DNA of 64,000 bases from CAWUIO01 sp963922455 (GCA_963922455.1 CAWUIO010000021.1:1-64000); one strand, 5' to 3'; counted from the stretch's first letter, positions 36,080 to 45,647 are shown. Notes: generated from the letters alone by a model not told the origin. Numbers and translations: made by a program.

Positions 36080-36111
36080 ACTCAATTTCCGTTCATGATG
36101 GAAGATTGAGT
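36080..36111 (+). other. Hairpin in the dnaN / histidine kinase gap
   Basis: ACTCAAT and ATTGAGT pair, with TTCC/GGAA inside, one bulge and a short loop. It is about 90 bases upstream of the kinase start. It has no T-run, so it is not a clear terminator; it could be a leader structure. Function unknown. Confidence 0.3.
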
Positions 36112-36202
36112 GCCCTCTGTACAATTTTTAAGGCCATTTCCGGTAGTTATTCCCATCCGGAGGCTGCGTGCCCATCAATTTTTAGGCTATTGGCTATAAG
36201 CT

Positions 36203-38539
36203 ATGAATCGAACTATTTTTTTTATAATCGCCCTGCTATTGATTGCTAGTGCGACAATTCAGGCCCAATGTAACCGGGTAGACAGTTTGCGGACTGCTTT
36301 GGCCCGGACCGCGAGCAATGAGGACCGGATTGACTTGTATAATGCCTTGGCAGAAGGGCATTTTGAATTGGGTGAGATACAACTTTCTAACCAATATGCT
36401 AGGCAAGCTTATAACTTAGCCGGTATGATGGAGGAAAAAGCCGGGACAGGAAGAGCGCTTCTCAATCAGGCCAACATCGCCTACCAAATGAGCGATAATA
36501 CCGATTTGAACGTGGCCATAAACCTTTATCAAAAATCGCTGCACGTTTTTGAGGAACTGGACGACAAATCCTTGCTTGCCTATGGCTACAGCAGTTATGC
36601 CCGGTTTTACCGGGAATATTCTTATCTAAAGTTGGATGAGTACCTTGACTCCGCTGCCCTATATTACGAAAAAGCCTATGCGCTTTACACAGAAATGAAC
36701 AATAAACCCAAGGCCCAAGAAGTAGCAGGTTCGCTGGCCGAGGTGTTTTTTGAAGCCGGCGATCAGGAAAAAGCATTTGAATACTCCGAAAAATCTATCC
36801 AGTCTACGGGGACTGCCTTCAACAAGGCCTCCATTATCCAAAAATCTCTCAATGCCCAGGCCGAGGCCCAAAAACGCTTTACTATATTTTTGGCCGTGGG
36901 TTTGGGAGTCGTTTTGATCCTGATGTTCTTATTTATTCGCCTGATGTTTGAAACAAGGCAAAAAAATCTTCTCTTAGAAGAGCAAAAAGCTAATTTGGCC
37001 ACCAAAAATGCCGAAATACGCAAACAAAACGAGTTGATTGAAGATCAAAAGCAAAAGATACAGCTATCCATGGACAACCTGCAAGAGCAGCATAAAAAGG
37101 TGGACAAGCAGTACAAACAGATCCTGCTGCAACAGGAAGAAATTGAAATTCGAAATGCCGAGCTTGGTGAGAAAAACGAAGAGCTAAAGCAACAACAAGA
37201 AGAGATTTTAAGCCAACGCGATAATTTAGGAAAACAGGCCTTGGAGCTGGAAGAGCAAACCAATGCACTCCAAAAATCTTACGAGACAATCGCTATTCTA
37301 AGCAGGATTGGGCAGAGTATTACCTCTACCCTGGATTTTCAAGAAGTATTAAACACGTTTTACGGCTATGTCAACGAGCTTATGCCGGCCGACGGCTTTC
37401 GGGTATCAAAATACATCCCGGAAAAAAACCATATCGAGTACATGTTTAATACCGAATTACAAAAGAAAAAACCCTTGATCAAGGTATCCATGAACGAAGA
37501 TACCAACCCCGCTATCTGGACTATCAAAAACTCTCGGGTAATTATGATCAATAATAAAAGCGAACTGCAAGGTTTTGGCTTGGATTCCTACTCGGTTAAC
37601 CCGCTTTTTAACTCCATGATTTACCAACCCTTAGTACAAGATGGGAAAACCATCGGGGCTGTGGGGGTGTATAGCCGTTCTAAAGATGCCTATGATCACC
37701 AACACATCAACACCATCAAAACCTTGGCTTCCTACGTAAACATTGCCCTCAAAAACTCAGAAACCTACGAAATCCTGAATGCCGCCCAAGAACAATTGGT
37801 AGAATCTGAAAAAATGGCCGCTTTAGGAAACCTCGTAGCCGGGGTGGCCCACGAAATCAATACCCCCGTAGGAATTTGTGTGACCGCAGCTTCTCGATTG
37901 GATAGCAAAACCCAAAACTTCCAAAGCTTATACCAAGGCGGCAAGATGAAACGGAAAGACCTGAGTGAATACCTCGATACGGTAGAGCAAGGCAACCGGA
38001 TCATTGTCACCAACCTCAAACGAGCAGCCGATCTGGTTCAGGGCTTCAAACGAGTCGCGGTTGAGCAGTCCTCCGAAGACCGCCGCGTTTTTAACCTAAA
38101 AGAGTACCTGGAAGAAACGATCATGGCCTTAAACCCTGAGTTTAAAAATAAGCCTTACGCGGTAAGCTTAGATGCCGATGACAATCTAGAGATCAATAGC
38201 TATGCCGGGGCATACTCCCAAATTGTGACTAACTTAGTGATGAACTCGCTCATCCACGGTTTTAAGGGAAGAGAAAAAGGGGAAATTCGTATGAAAGCCC
38301 GCAAAGAATACAATACGTTGATTTTTGAATATACCGACAATGGAAATGGGATGTCGGAAGAAATTAAAAATCGAGTTTTTGAACCTTTTTTCACTACCAA
38401 TCGAGACGGGGGAGGAACCGGTCTTGGTATGAATATTTTATATAATTTAGTGGTTCAGAAGCTAGGAGGTAAAATTGACCTCAACTCCAAGCTTGGACAA
38501 GGAGTGCACTTTAAATTTGAAATACCCCTACAAGCTTAA
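36203..38539 (+). CDS. TPR-GAF histidine kinase
   Basis: This 778-residue membrane kinase has a signal peptide (about 1-22) and TPR-like repeats (about 30-200). A membrane helix (about 226-249), a long coiled coil (about 250-360) and a GAF domain (about 370-520) follow. The transmitter domain has phospho-acceptor His550 in VAHEINTP, an N box (TNLVMNSLIHG), and G boxes DNGNGM and GGGTGLGM. It autophosphorylates and should pass phosphate to the receiver protein encoded 35 bases downstream. The HEINTP form is typical of Bacteroidota and cyanobacterial kinases. No TAnnTTTG box was seen directly upstream. Confidence 0.93.
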   Translation: MNRTIFFIIALLLIASATIQAQCNRVDSLRTALARTASNEDRIDLYNALAEGHFELGEIQLSNQYARQAYNLAGMMEEKAGTGRALLNQANIAYQMSDNTDLNVAINLYQKSLHVFEELDDKSLLAYGYSSYARFYREYSYLKLDEYLDSAALYYEKAYALYTEMNNKPKAQEVAGSLAEVFFEAGDQEKAFEYSEKSIQSTGTAFNKASIIQKSLNAQAEAQKRFTIFLAVGLGVVLILMFLFIRLMFETRQKNLLLEEQKANLATKNAEIRKQNELIEDQKQKIQLSMDNLQEQHKKVDKQYKQILLQQEEIEIRNAELGEKNEELKQQQEEILSQRDNLGKQALELEEQTNALQKSYETIAILSRIGQSITSTLDFQEVLNTFYGYVNELMPADGFRVSKYIPEKNHIEYMFNTELQKKKPLIKVSMNEDTNPAIWTIKNSRVIMINNKSELQGFGLDSYSVNPLFNSMIYQPLVQDGKTIGAVGVYSRSKDAYDHQHINTIKTLASYVNIALKNSETYEILNAAQEQLVESEKMAALGNLVAGVAHEINTPVGICVTAASRLDSKTQNFQSLYQGGKMKRKDLSEYLDTVEQGNRIIVTNLKRAADLVQGFKRVAVEQSSEDRRVFNLKEYLEETIMALNPEFKNKPYAVSLDADDNLEINSYAGAYSQIVTNLVMNSLIHGFKGREKGEIRMKARKEYNTLIFEYTDNGNGMSEEIKNRVFEPFFTTNRDGGGTGLGMNILYNLVVQKLGGKIDLNSKLGQGVHFKFEIPLQA

Positions 38540-38574
38540 TCTAAAAATTGTTGATCCTCAAACGATAAGCCAGT

Positions 38575-39936
38575 ATGTTGAACGAAGACGATGATTTATT
38601 ATTTGCCGACTACTCTGAGGAGGAAGAAGGTCTTTTTGCCGAAGAGGGAGGGGAAAGTTCACAAGAACCAGAGCTGGACCCCTGGGACGTTATGATCGTA
38701 GATGATGAGGAAGAAGTGCATAATGTCACGCGCTTTGCCTTAAGCGACTATCGGTATAAAGGTAGGAGACTTAAATTTTTGCACGCTTATAATGGCCCCC
38801 AAGCCGTTACCACCTTACAAGACAATCCAAATATTGCCCTGATACTTCTCGATGTGGTCATGGAGAGCAATGATGCAGGCTTGAAAGTTATTGAGCAAAT
38901 ACGTCAGGATTTAAGCAATGAGTTTATCCGGATCATCCTACGTACGGGCCAGCCCGGGGAAGCCCCCGAAGAAGAGGTGATTATCAAATACGATATCAAC
39001 GACTATAAAAATAAAACCGAACTCACCGACAAGAAGCTTTTCACAACCATCACTACCAGCCTGCGTTCCTACTCTGATATCATGGAAATTGAGAACTACC
39101 GCCTCAATTTGGAGCAGAAAGTAAAAGACCGTACCCGGGAGGTCGTTCGCCAAAAAGATATCATTGAAAAGAAAAATCAGGATATATTCTCCAGTATCAA
39201 CTATGCTAAGCGCATACAAGAAGCCATCTTGCCCCGGCAAGACCGCATTAGGCATCATTTTCCCGACTTTTTTGTACTCTTCAAACCCCGGGATATTGTA
39301 AGTGGTGATTTTTATTGGTACGCCGAAAAAGAAGATAAGTACATCTTTACGGCAGCCGATTGTACGGGCCATGGCGTGCCAGGGGCCTTTATGTCTATGC
39401 TAGGTAGCGCTTTCTTAGGCCAAATTGTCAACGAGAAAGGCATTACCCGCCCCGACTTAATCCTCAACGAACTTCATTTACTCATCCGCGAAGCCCTCAA
39501 ACAAGCCGAGTCACGTAATCGGGATGGCATGGATATGGCACTCTGTGTGTATGACCCCGCCACCCAGATTTTAGAGTTTGCTGGTGCCAAAAACCCCTTG
39601 GTCTACATCCAAGACAATCAAATTCATCAAATTAAAGGAGATAGGGCCCCGATTGGAGGAGAGCAAAAAGAAGCCGAAAGACGCTTCACCCGGCATCATA
39701 TCCACATAAACCGCCCTACCCACTTATTCTTGTTTTCCGACGGTTTCTCCGATCAATTTGGCGGGCCTGAAAACAAGAAATTCATGATTAAAAACCTCCG
39801 GCAGCTCTTCCTTGATATCCACCAAAAACCCTTGGCCGAACAGCATGACCATCTCGACCAAGTTTATGAAGAATGGAAAGGAAAAGAAAATGCTACCGAC
39901 GATGTCTTGGTACTGGGGATGCGTTTAGAACCTTAA
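38575..39936 (+). CDS. Receiver - SpoIIE-type PP2C phosphatase
   Basis: This 453-residue protein has an acidic N-terminal lead (residues 1-35). A receiver domain of the DUF3369-associated type (about 36-165) follows, with the acidic DDEEE near residue 43 and phospho-acceptor Asp93 in LILLDVVME. A helical linker (about 170-215) leads into a SpoIIE-like PP2C phosphatase domain (about 225-450), with metal-binding GDFYWY, DCTGHGVPGAFMSM, DGMDMALC and LFSDGFSDQ. Phosphorylation by the upstream kinase probably switches the phosphatase, which would act on an anti-sigma or anti-anti-sigma type phosphoprotein not encoded here. The 35-base gap indicates an operon. The stop is one base from the end of the convergent phaJ gene. 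Confidence 0.92.
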   Translation: MLNEDDDLLFADYSEEEEGLFAEEGGESSQEPELDPWDVMIVDDEEEVHNVTRFALSDYRYKGRRLKFLHAYNGPQAVTTLQDNPNIALILLDVVMESNDAGLKVIEQIRQDLSNEFIRIILRTGQPGEAPEEEVIIKYDINDYKNKTELTDKKLFTTITTSLRSYSDIMEIENYRLNLEQKVKDRTREVVRQKDIIEKKNQDIFSSINYAKRIQEAILPRQDRIRHHFPDFFVLFKPRDIVSGDFYWYAEKEDKYIFTAADCTGHGVPGAFMSMLGSAFLGQIVNEKGITRPDLILNELHLLIREALKQAESRNRDGMDMALCVYDPATQILEFAGAKNPLVYIQDNQIHQIKGDRAPIGGEQKEAERRFTRHHIHINRPTHLFLFSDGFSDQFGGPENKKFMIKNLRQLFLDIHQKPLAEQHDHLDQVYEEWKGKENATDDVLVLGMRLEP

Positions 39937-39937
39937 A

Positions 39938-40348
39938 TTAGATCTTTTTATGGTGTACCAGGATGGCTTCCCCCTGAATGGTCACCTTTTTCCTCTGCTT
40001 GTCCCGGATAATCGTCTCCACCACAGCCTCGTGTTTCTCCCGGTCAATATGAGTCACCCGAAACAGCGCCTCATACGCCACATCAACATACATAGGCCGC
40101 TTAAATTCCATATCTTGCTTCTTATATATAGTGCCCTGCCCAGGAAAGAGCGTACCAAATACCTTAGAAAAAATACTACCACTCAAAAAACCGTGAATAA
40201 TCGGTTTTTTAAAAATCGTGTGCGAAGCAAATTCCTCATCAAGATGTATAGGGTTGTGATCTCCACTCACATCCGCAAAGCGGTTTACATCTTGCTGACT
40301 AAATTGAAATTCGTACGTATAAGAATCCTCCAACTCGATCATATCCAT
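39938..40348 (-). CDS. phaJ: (R)-specific enoyl-CoA hydratase (MaoC-like), PhaJ type
   Basis: This 136-residue hot-dog-fold hydratase has the hydratase-2 motif with Asp30 and His35 in SGDHNPIHLD, matching the catalytic Asp/His pair of PhaJ, followed by the PIIHGFLSGS stretch. It converts trans-2-enoyl-CoA from beta-oxidation into (R)-3-hydroxyacyl-CoA, the monomer used by PHA synthase. It sits divergent from phaE and phaC, which fits this role. The start at 40348 is preferred: a longer reading frame runs upstream into repeat copy 10 from a GTG and gives a leader of repeat-derived residues. Cytoplasmic. Confidence 0.88.
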   Translation of the reverse strand: MDMIELEDSYTYEFQFSQQDVNRFADVSGDHNPIHLDEEFASHTIFKKPIIHGFLSGSIFSKVFGTLFPGQGTIYKKQDMEFKRPMYVDVAYEALFRVTHIDREKHEAVVETIIRDKQRKKVTIQGEAILVHHKKI

Positions 40349-40361
40349 TTTCTTAATATAG

Positions 40362-40487
40362 GGGGCTGCCCTTCGGTTTGCCCAAACCACCAGGCCAAAC
40401 CCGCAAACCGAAGGTCGGGCTTTCGCTACTCGCTGGCCCACGCGCACACCAGCGGCGAGCTCAAACAGGCCGCTCTATCCCTCAGCC
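40362..40487 (-). repeat. 130-bp structured repeat, copy 10 (type B, replaced stem)
   Basis: Type B ends GGCTG/CAGCC. The variable stem is CCTTCGGTTTGC/GCAAACCGAAGG, a perfect 12-bp stem with a sequence unlike any other copy. It lies between the divergent phaJ and phaE genes. Confidence 0.95.
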
Positions 40488-40651
40488 ACAAACTGCCTTG
40501 AAGCCCTCTTAGGTGAAAAATTGTCATTTATTCCGGCTACAAAGAAATAACCTTTTTTGTAATTAATTGAATCTTTTCAAGGTAAACCTTCCCAAGGAGA
40601 GATTTTGGAGCTTATAATTCAATTTTTTTTTTCTAATTTAATACCCGTACG

Positions 40652-40659
40652 TAACTTTG
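40652..40659 (+). promoter_or_regulatory. Promoter -7 box for phaE-phaC
   Basis: TAACTTTG matches the Bacteroidota TAnnTTTG box exactly, 32 bases before the phaE start codon. The -33 TTG element is not evident; a T-rich stretch occupies the expected position. Confidence 0.5.
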
Positions 40660-40690
40660 ACCAACCTCAAATTCGCAAGATCTCAACGAA

Positions 40691-41980
40691 ATGGATACTA
40701 CCAAAAACTTTTTTGATGCCTGGATGAACACCCAGTCCAAGTTCGTCGACAATCTCATGGACACTTCTAAAAAAATCCAAGAGACCCTCAATAATGGTGA
40801 AGTGTTTGAAAAGTCAGTTGAGTTATACAACCAGTGGTTTGACAATCAAAAGTCTTTAACCACCACGATGCTGCAAGCCTTAAATGATCCGGTCAACCAA
40901 GAAAACACCCCAGATTTTTTCAAAAACTGGATGGAATCCCAAATGCAGATCGGGAAAAAATGGATGGAATATCTCAATTATGCCAGCAGCAACTCAGACG
41001 ACGCCTCTCTAGAAAAGTACATTGCCAATATGCAATTGCTCTACGATGAGTGGAACCAAATCTACAATCAATTATTCACGCATATCGATGCCGATAGTGC
41101 TTCGGGCAAGCCCAATCCTTTTGATTTTTTAAAAAATAATTTCTCCAATATTATCAATAACTCCAACACCTACATGAAAATGTTTGAGCTCTGGCAGCCC
41201 ATCTACAAGATGATGCAGAGCAATTCGGTAGGCTTGGACTCCCTCATGAAAATCCTCGATACCAATAAGTACAAAGAAGTACTAAACGGGATTTTTCACT
41301 TCATGAACCCGGAAAAAACCAAAAACTTCCAGGTAATGATGAAGCAATACAATGATCTTATGATCAACATGCTGGGGAATAAAGCCTCCCTCCCCTTCCA
41401 ACCGGAAATAATCTCCCAAATGCTTTCCGGCAATCAAATTGATCAAAACCTGGCAACTTTAGCCCAAATTACTGCGCAGTTTTCCGAACATTTTAACAAA
41501 TTTGTCACGCCCTACTACACGATGATTCCGGCGGGCCGGGAAAAAGAAATGTTCGGCCATATGACCCAAGTACAACACAAGTACACGATCTACTACATCA
41601 AAGGCTTAGAAATGCAACACTTGGTCTACCAATCTGGCCAAAAGTCCATAGAGAAAGCTGTTCAAAAAATCATGCAGCTCTCCGCCGAAAAGTCCGAATT
41701 AATCAGCTTTGATGAATTTTATGTAACCTGGGTCAACCTGATGGAGGCCGATATGATCCAACTTTTCGGGAGCGTCTCATACTCCAAACTACAAGGTGAA
41801 CTCTTATCCTTAGGTCTCGAGATCAAAGGAAGCCTGGATAAACAAATGGAGCTACTACTCGCCCCAGTACCGGTAGTGCCCCGTTCGGAGCTAGATGAAC
41901 TAAACCGTACGATCCACGAGTTGAAAACCAAGGTCCGCGCCATGGAAAAGAAACTCAAATCGCAATTAGAACCTAAATAA
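40691..41980 (+). CDS. phaE: Class III PHA synthase subunit PhaE
   Basis: This 429-residue protein is rich in aromatic residues and helices. It shows the PhaE pattern: N-terminal WMNTQSKFVDNLMDTSKKIQE, repeated FxxWM/WMEYL motifs, a middle SEHFNKF region and a C-terminal coiled coil (LDELNRTIHELKTKVRAMEKKL). PhaE pairs with PhaC and activates polymerisation at the granule surface. The usual PhaE length is about 350-360, so the protein has additional sequence. It precedes phaC by about 60 bases in the same direction, forming the phaEC operon. A TAACTTTG box lies 32 bases upstream of the ATG. Confidence 0.88.
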   Translation: MDTTKNFFDAWMNTQSKFVDNLMDTSKKIQETLNNGEVFEKSVELYNQWFDNQKSLTTTMLQALNDPVNQENTPDFFKNWMESQMQIGKKWMEYLNYASSNSDDASLEKYIANMQLLYDEWNQIYNQLFTHIDADSASGKPNPFDFLKNNFSNIINNSNTYMKMFELWQPIYKMMQSNSVGLDSLMKILDTNKYKEVLNGIFHFMNPEKTKNFQVMMKQYNDLMINMLGNKASLPFQPEIISQMLSGNQIDQNLATLAQITAQFSEHFNKFVTPYYTMIPAGREKEMFGHMTQVQHKYTIYYIKGLEMQHLVYQSGQKSIEKAVQKIMQLSAEKSELISFDEFYVTWVNLMEADMIQLFGSVSYSKLQGELLSLGLEIKGSLDKQMELLLAPVPVVPRSELDELNRTIHELKTKVRAMEKKLKSQLEPK

Positions 41981-42039
41981 TTCCCAATTCTCAATACAGG
42001 CAACACCCAAAATTATACGTAACTCAAACTTCTACCCCA

Positions 42040-43575
42040 ATGGAAAATCTATTTAAGGAATTTTTTGAAAAACTGAGTGAAACCGGTGAAAAACTCACCA
42101 AAGGAAGCCAGATCTTCGGGAATGTAGACGAACTTGAGATTGGAGCCAGCGAAAAAGAGCTGGTATGGTCTATGGACAAAGTGCGGCTCTTCCATTATAA
42201 AACAAGCGAAGAGCCCAAGATCAAAACCCCGGTGATTGTCTCCTATGCTTTGATCAACCGGTACTATATGATGGATCTCCAACCCGATCGCAGCCTTTTC
42301 CGAAAGCTACTAAGCCTCGGTTTGGATATTTACGTTCTGGATACCGGTTACCCGACCCGCAATGAGCGCTACTTAACCATGAACGACTACATCAATGGGT
42401 ATCTAGATGAAGCTGTTGATTTTATACGGGAAAGCCGCAAGCTAGACAAAATCAACATAATGGGGATTTGTCAAGGAGGAACCTTCACTTGTATATACAG
42501 TGCCTTGCATCCAGAGAAAATTCAAAACATGGTTACCCTCGTAACCCCAGTAGACTTTTCTACCCGAGATGGCCTTCTTTTTACCTGGGCCCAAGATATG
42601 GATATAGATGCCATGGTAGATGGTTTTGGAGGACTTATTCCGGGCCACTTCCTAGACCAAGGTTTTAAAATGTTGAAGCCTATGCTCCAGGTGCGTAAGC
42701 AAAAGACCATCTATGACATCATGGACAAGGAAGACAAAGTAATGAACTTCCTTCGCATGGAAAAATGGATCAATGACATGCCTGATCAAGCCGGTGAGAC
42801 CTACCGACAATTTATCAAAGATTTATATCAGCAAAATAAATTGGTAAAAGGAGAATTGGTGATCGGCGAAGATCAAGTAGATCTGAAGAACATTACCATG
42901 CCCGTACTCACCATTTATGCCTCAGAAGACCATTTAGTACCCCCTAGTTCTACCAAGCCCCTAAATGAGCTGGTAGGAGCCGAAGATAAAACCTTGTATG
43001 AGTTTCCCGGAGGACACATTGGCGTATTCACGGGGAGAAGGTCACAGGCTGAGTTAGGCCCCCGTATCATCGAGTGGTTGGAAGCCCGCGATACCAAGGC
43101 GAGCCCTAAGAAAAAGGCCAAAGCTAGTAAGGCAAGCCAGCCCACTAGCCCCAAAACCGATTCTCCCAAAGTAGAAGTTAGTGCGGAGCCTCCCAAAGAA
43201 ACAAAGAAGGCGCCTGCCGAAAAAAAATCTACTCAGGCCAAAGTCGCAGAAGCCCAACCCAAACCCGCTCCGAAATCTAAAAAAGAAGAGCTCTTAGACA
43301 AAATAAAAGAACGGGCCAAAGACTTTGATTTTAGTAAAATAGGGAAAGCCCAGGCCGACTCCAAAGATGATTTAAAAAAAATCGGGGGAGTAGGTCCCCA
43401 AATGGAAGAAAAACTAAATACTTTGGGCATATTTACATATCAGCAACTTGCTAATATGGGTCCGGAAGAAATCCAAAAGCTTACAGAAGCGATTGAATTT
43501 ACGGCTGGCAAAATTGAGAAGGACAATTGGGTAGAACAAGCGAAGCAGCTACTAAGCCCTTCCCCTGCCAAATAA
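42040..43575 (+). CDS. phaC: Class III PHA synthase PhaC with a Lys/Ala/Pro tail and HhH domain
   Basis: This 511-residue protein polymerises (R)-3-hydroxyacyl-CoA into polyhydroxyalkanoate. The alpha/beta-hydrolase core (about 1-345) carries the lipase-like box GICQGG with nucleophile Cys144, then Asp297 (SEDHLVPP) and His326 (GGHIGVFTG). Class III enzymes are about 355 residues, so the C-terminal ~160 residues are extra. The extra part is a Lys/Ala/Pro/Ser linker (about 350-430, with SPKKKAKASKAS) and a helix-hairpin-helix segment (about 444-510, KKIGGVGPQMEEKLNTLGI) of the type fused to some ribosomal and respiratory subunits. The tail could bind DNA or another protein. It lies after phaE in one operon. 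Confidence 0.92.
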   Translation: MENLFKEFFEKLSETGEKLTKGSQIFGNVDELEIGASEKELVWSMDKVRLFHYKTSEEPKIKTPVIVSYALINRYYMMDLQPDRSLFRKLLSLGLDIYVLDTGYPTRNERYLTMNDYINGYLDEAVDFIRESRKLDKINIMGICQGGTFTCIYSALHPEKIQNMVTLVTPVDFSTRDGLLFTWAQDMDIDAMVDGFGGLIPGHFLDQGFKMLKPMLQVRKQKTIYDIMDKEDKVMNFLRMEKWINDMPDQAGETYRQFIKDLYQQNKLVKGELVIGEDQVDLKNITMPVLTIYASEDHLVPPSSTKPLNELVGAEDKTLYEFPGGHIGVFTGRRSQAELGPRIIEWLEARDTKASPKKKAKASKASQPTSPKTDSPKVEVSAEPPKETKKAPAEKKSTQAKVAEAQPKPAPKSKKEELLDKIKERAKDFDFSKIGKAQADSKDDLKKIGGVGPQMEEKLNTLGIFTYQQLANMGPEEIQKLTEAIEFTAGKIEKDNWVEQAKQLLSPSPAK

Positions 43576-43702
43576 GTACTTTTCTGCATTATTGGTGATC
43601 TGCTGAAATCTATTTTAGGGTATTTTTTGCCTCCTTACTTGGTATCAAATCCCTTTATCATAGTGCTTAATTTTTGGTTTACACCTATTCTAATGCCTGT
43701 CC

Positions 43703-45622
43703 ATGAGTAACGTGATTCCCTTCTCACTTTTTACCGATTTTGACATCCACTTATTTCAAACCGGTAAGCACTACCGTATCTATGAAAAGCTTGGGGCACA
43801 TCTTATAAACCATCAAGGAGAAGATGGGGTATATTTTGCGGTATGGGCCCCCAATGCCCAAAGAGTGAGCGTAGTAGGCGACTTTAATTACTGGAATGAC
43901 CAAGTACATCCCTTACAGGTACGTTGGGACAGTTCTGGTATTTGGGAAGGATTTATTCCCGGAGTAAAGGCGGGCAATGTTTACAAATATAAAATATACT
44001 CCAACTCCGATGCTCAAGTATTAGAAAAGGGAGACCCCTTCGCCACCGCCTGGGAAGTACCCCCCAAAACAGGCTCGGTTGTTTGGGGCTTGGAATACGA
44101 TTGGCAAGATCACGACTGGATGCAAACCCGGGCCCAAGTCAATCGTTTGGATAAGCCTTTTTCGGTATATGAAGTACACATAGGCTCTTGGCGCAGAAAA
44201 TACGAAGAAGAAAACAGGTCGCTCCATTATACCGAGATGGCCCAAGAGATGGTAGGCCACGTCAAAGAACTAGGTTTTACCCACGTGGAACTTATGCCGG
44301 TCATGGAACATCCTTTCTTTGGCTCCTGGGGGTATCAGGTAACCGGGTATTTTGCTCCCAGTGCTAGGTTTGGCACTCCACAAGAGTTTAAATATTTGGT
44401 CGATGCCTTTCACCAAGCCGGAATTGGCGTAATTTTAGACTGGGTACCTTCCCATTTCCCAGGAGATGCCCACGGCTTAGTCTATTTTGACGGCACCCAC
44501 CTCTACGAACATCAAGATCCTCGTAAAGGCTATCACCCCGATTGGAACAGCTATATTTTTAATTATGGACGCAATGAAGTGCGATCTTTCTTAATAAGCA
44601 ATGCCCTTTTTTGGTTGGACCAATATCACGCCGATGGACTCCGCGTAGATGCGGTGGCTTCTATGTTATACTTAGATTATTCCCGGAAAGAAGGAGAGTG
44701 GATCCCGAATCAATTCGGGGGCCGGGAAAACTTAGAGGCCATAGAATTTCTTAAAGAATTTAATGTAGCCGTTTACCAAAATTTCCCAGATGTTCAAACC
44801 ATAGCCGAAGAGTCGACCGCCTGGCCCGGAGTATCCAAACCCGTATTTATGGAAGGTTTAGGTTTTGGCATGAAATGGATGATGGGTTGGATGCACGATA
44901 CGCTCAATTACTTTTCCAAAGAACCGATACACCGGCAATATCATCAAAACGGCATTACCTTCAGCCTACATTATGCCTTCCACGAAAACTTTATGCTGCC
45001 CTTGTCTCACGATGAAGTCGTTTACGGCAAGCAGTCTATAGTAGGTAAAATGCCCGGAGATGAGTGGCAACGTTTCGCCAATTTGCGCCTCTTGTATGCC
45101 TACATGTTTACCCACCCCGGCACCAATTTAATTTTTATGGGAGGGGAATTTGGTCAAACCTCTGAATGGAAACACGATATTAGTTTAGCATGGCATTTAT
45201 TAGACCATCCTCCTCACCAGGGCGTTCAGAAACTAATTACAGACCTCAACCGTTTATACCGCCAAGAACCGGCCCTACACGAACTGCAATTTGCCGAAGA
45301 CGGATTTGAGTGGATTGATTACCAGGATGCTCAAAATTCGGTATTGGCCTACATTCGTAAAGGGAATAATTCTGAAGAAAATGTAGTGGTGGTAGTTGCT
45401 AATTTCACCCCGGTACCCCGACATGCCTACCGGATCGGTCTACCCGAGGGTAACAACCTTCGGGAAATATTCAACAGTGACGATACCCATTATTGGGGAA
45501 GTGGGGTAGGAAACCGAGAAGTTATACGACGAGAACCCGTCGGCTCTCACGGCCGGCCCAACTCTGTCACCCTCAACCTCCCCCCCTTGGGGCTAATTGT
45601 ACTTAAAAGCGAACCCGAATAG
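43703..45622 (+). CDS. glgB: 1,4-alpha-glucan branching enzyme
   Basis: This 639-residue GH13 family enzyme moves alpha-1,4 chains to alpha-1,6 positions in glycogen. The N-terminal CBM48 is visible (AVWAPNAQRVSVVGDFNYW). The catalytic barrel has all motifs: VILDWVPSHF, nucleophile Asp316 in GLRVDAVAS, acid Glu369 in IAEEST, and Asp437 in LSHDEVVYGK. The C-terminal all-beta domain is present, and the length suits the type without the extra N1 domain. ATG 43703 follows a gap of about 130 bases after phaC, which holds TAATTTTTGG at about 43668 as a weak promoter. The GH57 gene follows after 25 bases. Confidence 0.95.
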   Translation: MSNVIPFSLFTDFDIHLFQTGKHYRIYEKLGAHLINHQGEDGVYFAVWAPNAQRVSVVGDFNYWNDQVHPLQVRWDSSGIWEGFIPGVKAGNVYKYKIYSNSDAQVLEKGDPFATAWEVPPKTGSVVWGLEYDWQDHDWMQTRAQVNRLDKPFSVYEVHIGSWRRKYEEENRSLHYTEMAQEMVGHVKELGFTHVELMPVMEHPFFGSWGYQVTGYFAPSARFGTPQEFKYLVDAFHQAGIGVILDWVPSHFPGDAHGLVYFDGTHLYEHQDPRKGYHPDWNSYIFNYGRNEVRSFLISNALFWLDQYHADGLRVDAVASMLYLDYSRKEGEWIPNQFGGRENLEAIEFLKEFNVAVYQNFPDVQTIAEESTAWPGVSKPVFMEGLGFGMKWMMGWMHDTLNYFSKEPIHRQYHQNGITFSLHYAFHENFMLPLSHDEVVYGKQSIVGKMPGDEWQRFANLRLLYAYMFTHPGTNLIFMGGEFGQTSEWKHDISLAWHLLDHPPHQGVQKLITDLNRLYRQEPALHELQFAEDGFEWIDYQDAQNSVLAYIRKGNNSEENVVVVVANFTPVPRHAYRIGLPEGNNLREIFNSDDTHYWGSGVGNREVIRREPVGSHGRPNSVTLNLPPLGLIVLKSEPE

Positions 45623-45647
45623 TAGCTTCCTTCTTTTACTGATTTAT

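Noticed and set aside
39938..40447. A 169-codon frame giving the PhaJ-like protein an extra 33-residue N-terminus
   Set aside because: The extra part is translated repeat copy 10, starting at a GTG; hydratase homology starts at the ATG at 40348.
39950..40501. A 183-codon plus-strand frame across phaJ and repeat copy 10
   Set aside because: It is antisense to phaJ and continues into the repeat; no protein character.
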